Shown: positions 58,382-64,000 of the stretch, piece by piece
Position numbering within the stretch: the stretch's first letter is position 1
Layout of the letters: each line of letters begins with the position of its first letter
Assembly: GCA_002293475.1 (NCBI GenBank)
Contig: DBDG01000070.1
Location: 1 to 64,000, forward strand
Reading direction: 5' to 3'
From: Lachnospiraceae bacterium UBA938
GTDB lineage: Bacteria; Bacillota; Clostridia; Lachnospirales; Lachnospiraceae
Length of the DNA stretch: 64,000 nt
The notes under the pieces: generated by a model
The model's database searches: none
Told to the model about the DNA's origin: nothing
The model's input: the letters and a program-made list of their open reading frames with translations, nothing else
Position numbers and translations under genes: made by a program

Positions 58382-59467
58382 TCAGTTACGGTGCCTGCCC
58401 TCAAAAGCTTTCATGAATTCCACCAGTTTCTCTACGCCGGCAATAGGCATTGCATTATAAATACTGGCACGCATGCCGCCCACGGTCCGGTAACCTTTTA
58501 AATTGTCCAGTCCGGCGGCCTTGGCTTCTTTGATAAACAGCTCATCCAGTTCTGCCGAACCGGTGGCAAAGGTGACGTTCATCAAGGAACGGTCTTCCTT
58601 GCGGACGCTTCCTATGAAGAGTCGGCTCTGATCCAGATAATCATATAATACGGCCGCTTTTTTTTCATTATACGCTTTCATAGCGGCAAGGCCGCCTTTT
58701 TCGGTCAGCCATTTGAATACCTTGCCACAGATATATATGCCATAGGCCGGGGGGGTGTTATAAAGCGATTCTGCTTTGGCATGGGTTTTATACTTCAACA
58801 TCGTCGGGGTACCCGGGAGACATGCTTCGGGAATCAGGTCTTCCCGGATGATCACGATCACCACACCGGCCGGGCCGATGTTTTTCTGGACACCGCCATA
58901 TAATACTCCATATTCTGATACATCTACCGGCTCCGATAAAAAACAGGAAGACACATCCGCCACCAAGGTATGGCCTTTGGCGTCGGGAAGCTTTTTAAAC
59001 TTTGTACCATAGATCGTGTTGTTCTCACAGATATACAGATAATCGGCATCGTCCGGTATATCTAGGTCTGTGCAGTCGGGAATATAAGAAAAATTCGCGT
59101 CTGCGGAAGAGGCAACCGCTGTCACTTCGCCATAGTTCTTCCCCTCCTCAAAGGCTTTTTTAGACCATTCTCCGGTGATTATATAAGCTGCTTTACGATT
59201 CTTCATCAGGTTCATGGGAATCATGGCAAACTGCTGGCTGGCACCGCCCTGTAAAAAAAGCACCTTATAATTGCCTGGGATGTTCATGAGCTTTCGCAGA
59301 TCAGCCTCAGCTTCCTTTATAATACCCTCATAGGCCTTGGAACGGTGCGACATTTCCATGACCGACATCCCTGATCCTTTATAATCCAGCATCTCTTCTG
59401 CTGCTTCCTGTAACACCTCTTCCGGCAGTACCGCCGGTCCCGCCGAAAAATTGTAAACTCTTGACAC
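58382..59467 (-). CDS. serC: Phosphoserine aminotransferase
   Basis: Converts 3-phosphohydroxypyruvate to phosphoserine with PLP. The 361-aa protein starts SRVYNFSAGPAVLPEEVL, and the PLP lysine lies in LYGGVQKNIGPAG. The start is GTG at 59467, with AAGGAGG 7 nt upstream. It is the first gene of serC-serA. The gene order matches many Clostridia and Bacteroidetes. A promoter lies 30-60 bp upstream. Confidence 0.96.
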   Translation of the reverse strand: MSRVYNFSAGPAVLPEEVLQEAAEEMLDYKGSGMSVMEMSHRSKAYEGIIKEAEADLRKLMNIPGNYKVLFLQGGASQQFAMIPMNLMKNRKAAYIITGEWSKKAFEEGKNYGEVTAVASSADANFSYIPDCTDLDIPDDADYLYICENNTIYGTKFKKLPDAKGHTLVADVSSCFLSEPVDVSEYGVLYGGVQKNIGPAGVVIVIIREDLIPEACLPGTPTMLKYKTHAKAESLYNTPPAYGIYICGKVFKWLTEKGGLAAMKAYNEKKAAVLYDYLDQSRLFIGSVRKEDRSLMNVTFATGSAELDELFIKEAKAAGLDNLKGYRTVGGMRASIYNAMPIAGVEKLVEFMKAFEGRHRN

Positions 59468-59498
59468 GTATTTTCCTCCTTAATAGCAACTTTAATGT

Positions 59499-59527
59499 AT
59501 TTTACTCTAAATATTAATTATAGTCAA
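59499..59527 (-). promoter_or_regulatory. Promoter of serC-serA
   Basis: Minus strand: TTGACT (59522-59527), 17-bp spacer, TAAAAT (59499-59504). Confidence 0.7.
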
Positions 59528-59546
59528 CAATTTAACTACACCTATA

Positions 59547-60947
59547 TCAATAAAACATCACACAGGGGGTGCCTATCTCGACGATGTCATACAGCTTCTC
59601 AACAGCTTCATACGGGGTATTAATACAGCCGTGTGAACCGTCGGTCTTATAAATCTCGCCGCCGTACTGGCTCCGCCAGGAGGCATCGTGTATGCCCACC
59701 GCTCCGATGACCGGCAGCCAGTAATCCACCGGAGAGGCATAATCTTCCCCGCGCAGGATCCGGTTGGTCTGTTTGGCATAGACAAAGTTGACGCCTTCCG
59801 GCGTCCCCCGCCTCAGGGAAGTATTCCCGGTCACGACCGGGGTTTCAATGACGCATGTCCCTTCCACGTAATAATACAACATCTGTTCCGTCAGATCAAT
59901 TTCGATATAGGTAGAACCGATATCATCTTTGCCTTGATAAAGAGCCTGCTGGGAATATTCCGGGGTACGTGTCGCGGCGCGGCGGTCCTGAAACGCCTGA
60001 AGCAGATAAGCCGTTTCCGCTTCCTGATCAATCTGGTTGCCATATAAGCCACCCGTCACGGTCACGGTCACGCCCCGGGTGGCACCAAACTCCCTTGGCC
60101 CCCCTACGGTATCATATTCTTCCGCTAGGCCGGCAATGAACTGCCTTATTTTTTCCTCATCCGGCACCAGGTTGCCCCGCGCGTCTAAAGCAAAGCCGCC
60201 GGAATCGGTCAAGGTGAACCATTCGCATACTATTGAGGCATCTAAAGGAAGCTGATCCTCACCGAGCTGATAGACGATACGGCAGTCCTGAAACTCCCGT
60301 ACTTTATTCCACAAGGCCAGTACATCCCGCATCTTAGCGTCTAAAGGCAAGTCTTCATAGCAGCCCGCCGCACGCAGATCCACCGTCGGTTCCATGCCCT
60401 CTATGGCCGCCGCAATGACTGCTTGCACGATTTCCGGGTTGAGTACTTGATCTCTGCCGTTTATCAGCACATAGCCTGTCGCGGTCTTCTGGATCTTGAC
60501 TTCATCGGTCCGGCGGACAGCCGCTTCCCTCATAAACAGCAAGGCACTGACTTCCTTTTCTAGGGCGGCTTTGTCATAACTGATCCGGGGCTTTAATTGT
60601 TTATAATCTGTCTCATGAAACAGGTTGTCAATCCATAGATAGGGGTTCTGCTGATTTTTATAGGCCGTCAGGCTGTCGGCAAAGTCAAAGGAAAAGCCGA
60701 TTTTATCAATAGAAATAACATGGGATTCTCCGTTCTGATCCAAAACAGTCAGATCACGGTACTCAAATCCCTGGCTTAATTCGTCATTAACTTCCGCGAC
60801 ACTTTTACCGGTGCAATAGATGCCGTTTATCCATGTATTGTAGCTGAATTCACCCATATAATACCATGATAAACCCAGATATCCCGCCCCTGAAAGCAGG
60901 GCAATAACACAGCAGCCGATACAAATGCCTTTCAGTACATTCTTCAT
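59547..60947 (-). CDS. L,D-transpeptidase (YkuD domain) with peptidoglycan-binding region
   Basis: A 466-aa envelope enzyme that forms or hydrolyses 3-3 cross-links in peptidoglycan. It has one N-terminal membrane segment or signal anchor (residues 5-29), a PG-binding/VanW-like mid region (about 80-330), and a C-terminal YkuD domain (about 340-466) with the active-site Cys in SHGCINTP and His in GIHDASW. Its ATG overlaps the ilvB stop (ATGA), so translation is coupled to a branched-chain gene, with no obvious functional link. It is the last gene of the ilvD-ilvB run. Confidence 0.92.
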   Translation of the reverse strand: MKNVLKGICIGCCVIALLSGAGYLGLSWYYMGEFSYNTWINGIYCTGKSVAEVNDELSQGFEYRDLTVLDQNGESHVISIDKIGFSFDFADSLTAYKNQQNPYLWIDNLFHETDYKQLKPRISYDKAALEKEVSALLFMREAAVRRTDEVKIQKTATGYVLINGRDQVLNPEIVQAVIAAAIEGMEPTVDLRAAGCYEDLPLDAKMRDVLALWNKVREFQDCRIVYQLGEDQLPLDASIVCEWFTLTDSGGFALDARGNLVPDEEKIRQFIAGLAEEYDTVGGPREFGATRGVTVTVTGGLYGNQIDQEAETAYLLQAFQDRRAATRTPEYSQQALYQGKDDIGSTYIEIDLTEQMLYYYVEGTCVIETPVVTGNTSLRRGTPEGVNFVYAKQTNRILRGEDYASPVDYWLPVIGAVGIHDASWRSQYGGEIYKTDGSHGCINTPYEAVEKLYDIVEIGTPCVMFY

Positions 60948-62614
60948 CCCAGATCCTGTTCGTCAAATGCCTCACTGATTGGAGCGCCGGACGGCACCAT
61001 GGGGAAAACCTTGTCATCTTCCGGTATCATACATTCGATAACCATCGGCTTATTTCCCGCAAGCGCCCTTCTGATGGCCGGCTCTACCTCTTCTTTCATC
61101 GTTACCCTGACCGCCTCGCAGCCGAGTCCTTGCGCAACTACGCAAAAATCCACTTTATCATCGAGCACGGTCTGGGAGTAACGTTTTTCATAGAAAAGCG
61201 TCTGCCATTGCCGTACCATTCCCAGCACATGGTTGTTAATGATGACCTGGATGATCGGGATGTCATAGCGGCTTGCTGTGGCCAGTTCGTTCATATTCAT
61301 GCGGAAACACCCGTCTCCGGCAATGTTGATGCAGATCTTATCCGGCCGGCCGACCTTGGCGCCGATACAGGCTCCCAAGCCATAACCCATGGTGCCCAGA
61401 CCGCCGGAAGACAAAAAGCTGCGCGGCTCGGAATATTTATAGTACTGTGACGCCCACATCTGATGCTGCCCCACATCGGTGGTTATCAAAGCTTTTCCCT
61501 CCGTGATGCGATAGATTTCTTCTATTACAAAAGGGCAGGACAAGCCGTCCTGATGATAATTCAGCGGATATTTTTCTTTCAGTTCTTTTATATGCGCAAG
61601 CCACTCATTGTGTTCCTGCTGATCCAGACAAGCGTTGAGCTTAGTAAGGATTTCTTTCAGGTCACCGACAATAGAGGCATCGGTAAGGATGTTTTTATTG
61701 ATTTCGGCGGCATCAATGTCAATATGCAGGATCTTTGCTCCGGCGGCAAATCTGCTGGAATCCCCTACTACCCGGTCGGAAAACCTAGCTCCCAGCGCAA
61801 TCAGCAGATCACAGCCACTGACCCCCAGATTGGAAGCCTTCGTGCCATGCATGCCGATCATCCCGGTGTAAAGCTCGTCGCGTCCGTCAAAGGCTCCCTT
61901 GCCCATCAATGTATCGCAAACCGGGGCATTGATCTTATGGACAAATTCCCTGACCTCCGGCGAAGCTCCGGAGATAATTGCCCCGCCGCCCAGATAGACA
62001 TATGGCTTCTGAGAACTGCGGATCAGTGAGACGGCCTTGGCAATCTCTTCTTCCGTAAAAGATGCCGGCCTTTCTGGCGGCTCCGGGATGACTTTATCAT
62101 ATTCAAATAACGCAGCGGTCACGTCCTTGGTGATATCTACCAGTACCGGCCCCGGACGTCCGCTCCTTGCAATCGTAAAGGCTTTCCGCAGGGTGTCAGC
62201 CAGTATGGACACATCTTTGACAATATAGCCATGCTTGGTGATCGGCATGGTGACCCCCGCAATATCTACCTCCTGAAAAGTATCCTTGCCGAGTAACGGC
62301 AGGATCACGTTACAGGTAATCGCCACCACCGGCACCGAATCCATATAGGCAGTCGCAATGCCGGTAACCAGATTGGTGGCTCCCGGCCCGCTGGTGGCAA
62401 GACAGACCCCGACTTTGCCGGTTGCCCTTGCATAACCGTCCGCCGCGTGTGATGCCCCCTGCTCATGGGAGGTCAGTATATGTCTGATATCGCCGCTATG
62501 CTTATATAAAGCATCATAGACATTTAAAATCGTTCCCCCCGGATACCCGAACACGGTATCGACGCCTTGTTCCTTTAAACATTCAACAACAATCTCTGCT
62601 CCTGTCAGCTGCAT
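60944..62614 (-). CDS. ilvB: Acetolactate synthase large subunit, second copy
   Basis: A 556-aa TPP enzyme with canonical motifs: GYPGGTILNVYDALY, the catalytic Glu in SHEQGASHAADGYARATGK, and the TPP/Mg motif AGDGCFRMNMNELATA. It matches biosynthetic IlvB more closely than the copy at 2305-3921. It lies 50 bp after ilvD and ends with the ATGA overlap into the transpeptidase. No small subunit is adjacent; those encoded at 1254-2292 could serve both. AGGAGG precedes ATG. Confidence 0.95.
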   Translation of the reverse strand: MQLTGAEIVVECLKEQGVDTVFGYPGGTILNVYDALYKHSGDIRHILTSHEQGASHAADGYARATGKVGVCLATSGPGATNLVTGIATAYMDSVPVVAITCNVILPLLGKDTFQEVDIAGVTMPITKHGYIVKDVSILADTLRKAFTIARSGRPGPVLVDITKDVTAALFEYDKVIPEPPERPASFTEEEIAKAVSLIRSSQKPYVYLGGGAIISGASPEVREFVHKINAPVCDTLMGKGAFDGRDELYTGMIGMHGTKASNLGVSGCDLLIALGARFSDRVVGDSSRFAAGAKILHIDIDAAEINKNILTDASIVGDLKEILTKLNACLDQQEHNEWLAHIKELKEKYPLNYHQDGLSCPFVIEEIYRITEGKALITTDVGQHQMWASQYYKYSEPRSFLSSGGLGTMGYGLGACIGAKVGRPDKICINIAGDGCFRMNMNELATASRYDIPIIQVIINNHVLGMVRQWQTLFYEKRYSQTVLDDKVDFCVVAQGLGCEAVRVTMKEEVEPAIRRALAGNKPMVIECMIPEDDKVFPMVPSGAPISEAFDEQDLG

Positions 62615-62664
62615 TTTTTCCTCCTGACGTAAATAAGTAATATTGATAATAACTCCGCCATCTA

Positions 62665-64000
62665 TCAGGTAATCTCCAATATAGCGCCTCTGGCGGCACT
62701 GGTGACCATCTTCCGGTATCTTTGCAGATAGCCGGACTTGACCTGCGGTTCACGGGCCTGCCATTGCGCTCTCCTGTCAGCAAGTTCCGTATCGGCAAGC
62801 TGTACCTGTAATCGCTTGCCGGGAATATCAATACGGATGACATCGCCTTCTTCAACTAGGGCAATCGGCCCGCCGACGGCGGCTTCCGGTGACACATGGC
62901 CGATCGACGCGCCGCGGGATGCCCCCGAAAAACGACCGTCCGTAATCAGGGCTACGCTGGAACCCAGACCCATTCCGGCGATGGCGGAAGTAGGGTTGAG
63001 CATCTCGCGCATGCCGGGACCGCCTTTCGGGCCCTCATAACGAATCACCACTACGTCCCCGGCTTTGATCTGCCCCGCGGTAATCGCCGCCACCGCATCT
63101 TCTTCACAGTCAAATACCCGGGCCGGACCCTCATGGACCATCATCTCGGGGACAACTGCTGACTGTTTCACCACGCTGCCTTCGGGAGCCAGATTGCCGC
63201 GCAATACGGCAATGCCGCCCGTTGTCGAGTAGGGAGCTTCGGCAGTTTTGATTACTGTAGTGTTTTTATTTACCGCATCTTTGATGTTCTCACCCACGGT
63301 CAGGCCGCTGACGGTGATCAGACCGGTGTCAAGCAGTCCTAATTTGGTCAGTTCCTTCATAACCGCATAAACACCGCCCGCTTCATGCAGTTCTTCAATA
63401 AAAGTCGGGCCGGCCGGCGCCAGATGGCAAAGGTTGGGTGTCTTGCCGGACAGTTCATTGGCCATGTCCAGATTCAGTTCCACGCCGGCTTCATGGGCGA
63501 TCGCCGGCAGATGCAGCATGGAATTAGTGGAACAGCCCAGCGCCATATCAATAGTCAGGGCATTAATAAAGGCTTTCTCCGTCATGATATCGCGGGGCTT
63601 TATATCCCGCTCTACCAGTTCCATGATCTTCATTCCCGCATGTTTAGCCAAACGGATGCGTTCCGAAAAAACCGCCGGTATCGTTCCGTTGCCGCGCAGT
63701 CCCATCCCTAAGGCTTCGGTCAGGCAGTTCATCGAATTCGCCGTGTACATGCCGGAACAGGAACCACAGGTGGGACAGGTTTTTGCTTCCAGCTCGCTCA
63801 GGTCTTCCCTGCTCATGGTGCCGGCCGCCACGCTGCCGACGGCTTCAAACATAGCGGATAAGCTTTTCTTTTCTCCTTTTACGGTGCCGGCCAGCATCGG
63901 CCCGCCGGACACGAAAATAGTCGGAATATTGACTCTGGCGGCCGCCATCAAAAGGCCGGGGACATTTTTATCGCAATTGGGAATGCATACCAGACCGTCA
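62665..64000 (-). CDS. ilvD: Dihydroxy-acid dehydratase, 5' end outside the window
   Basis: Dehydrates the dihydroxy acids to 2-keto acids for valine and isoleucine. The reading frame continues to the right edge (IPNCDKNVPG is visible at the edge), so the true start is beyond 64000. The Fe-S cysteines lie in PNCDKN and CPTCGSCSGM, with ALGCSTNSMLH and DGRFSGASRG further on. It is the first visible gene of an ilvD-ilvB-transpeptidase run on the minus strand. With ilvC at the other end of the window, the pathway genes are split across both ends. Confidence 0.95.
   Translation of the reverse strand, partial: DGLVCIPNCDKNVPGLLMAAARVNIPTIFVSGGPMLAGTVKGEKKSLSAMFEAVGSVAAGTMSREDLSELEAKTCPTCGSCSGMYTANSMNCLTEALGMGLRGNGTIPAVFSERIRLAKHAGMKIMELVERDIKPRDIMTEKAFINALTIDMALGCSTNSMLHLPAIAHEAGVELNLDMANELSGKTPNLCHLAPAGPTFIEELHEAGGVYAVMKELTKLGLLDTGLITVSGLTVGENIKDAVNKNTTVIKTAEAPYSTTGGIAVLRGNLAPEGSVVKQSAVVPEMMVHEGPARVFDCEEDAVAAITAGQIKAGDVVVIRYEGPKGGPGMREMLNPTSAIAGMGLGSSVALITDGRFSGASRGASIGHVSPEAAVGGPIALVEEGDVIRIDIPGKRLQVQLADTELADRRAQWQAREPQVKSGYLQRYRKMVTSAARGAILEIT

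Overview
The window looks like a chromosomal segment of a Gram-positive anaerobe of class Clostridia, most likely a Lachnospiraceae-type bacterium. This is an inference from strong AGGAGG ribosome binding sites, sigma-A-like promoters, the paired GGGtGRT/NifU-like scaffold genes, a DUF5722 secreted protein, a LytTR/DUF3021 pair, an SPFH protein with a small Arc-type partner and a Spo0E-like remnant. No phage, insertion sequence, CRISPR array or rRNA was seen. There is one tRNA gene, tRNA-Thr(CGT). Most of the window reads as housekeeping and accessory metabolism.

Layout. 1-4.2 kb: branched-chain amino acid operon on the minus strand (ilvB, two tandem small subunits, ilvC). 4.2-7.8 kb: lipoprotein, small membrane protein, zinc-ribbon membrane protein, a CAP-domain secreted protein with a WalR-like box, and a NYN/LOTUS protein. 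7.9-14.4 kb: a radical SAM gene facing a minus-strand run of HDOD/EAL-like protein, transglutaminase, mutM, flavodoxin and WYL regulator. 14.5-19.2 kb: a four-gene minus-strand unit (radical SAM, DegT-type aminotransferase, GT2 glycosyltransferase, MFS transporter) that looks like a small pathway for an aminated, glycosylated product. This is the best candidate for an undescribed system. 19.6-21.3 kb: secreted DUF5722 protein.

21.4-31.7 kb: a long same-strand run from argH through asd, a c-di-GMP phosphodiesterase, a STAND-type ATPase, topB, a left-handed beta-helix protein, the NifU-like scaffold and the GGGtGRT protein. 32-34.8 kb: SPFH protein with its small Arc-like partner, and glnA with a GlnR/TnrA-type operator over its promoter. 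35-42.2 kb: plus-strand glycoside operon (GH1, GH36 alpha-galactosidase, GPH symporter, GH13) with overlapping start/stop codons and a triplicated ribosome-binding-site repeat. 42.2-47.3 kb: LytTR/DUF3021, a membrane alpha/beta hydrolase, DUF1905/DUF2200, and a phosphate transporter with its DUF47 partner.

47.3-53.4 kb: a Uma2-family gene between two near-identical 41-bp direct repeats, a decayed Uma2 copy, tRNA-Thr, and three tandem paralogous secreted proteins with PPC-like domains. 53.4-64 kb: MscS channel, a glycogen branching enzyme lacking one conserved histidine, a small unknown gene, serC-serA, and ilvD-ilvB-L,D-transpeptidase (ilvD runs off the right edge). Branched-chain genes therefore sit at both ends of the window, with two large and two small acetolactate synthase subunits. 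Several short tandem repeats (11, 14, 15, 22 and 23 bp units) lie in or next to gene junctions, which points to replication slippage acting on regulatory spacers in this genome.
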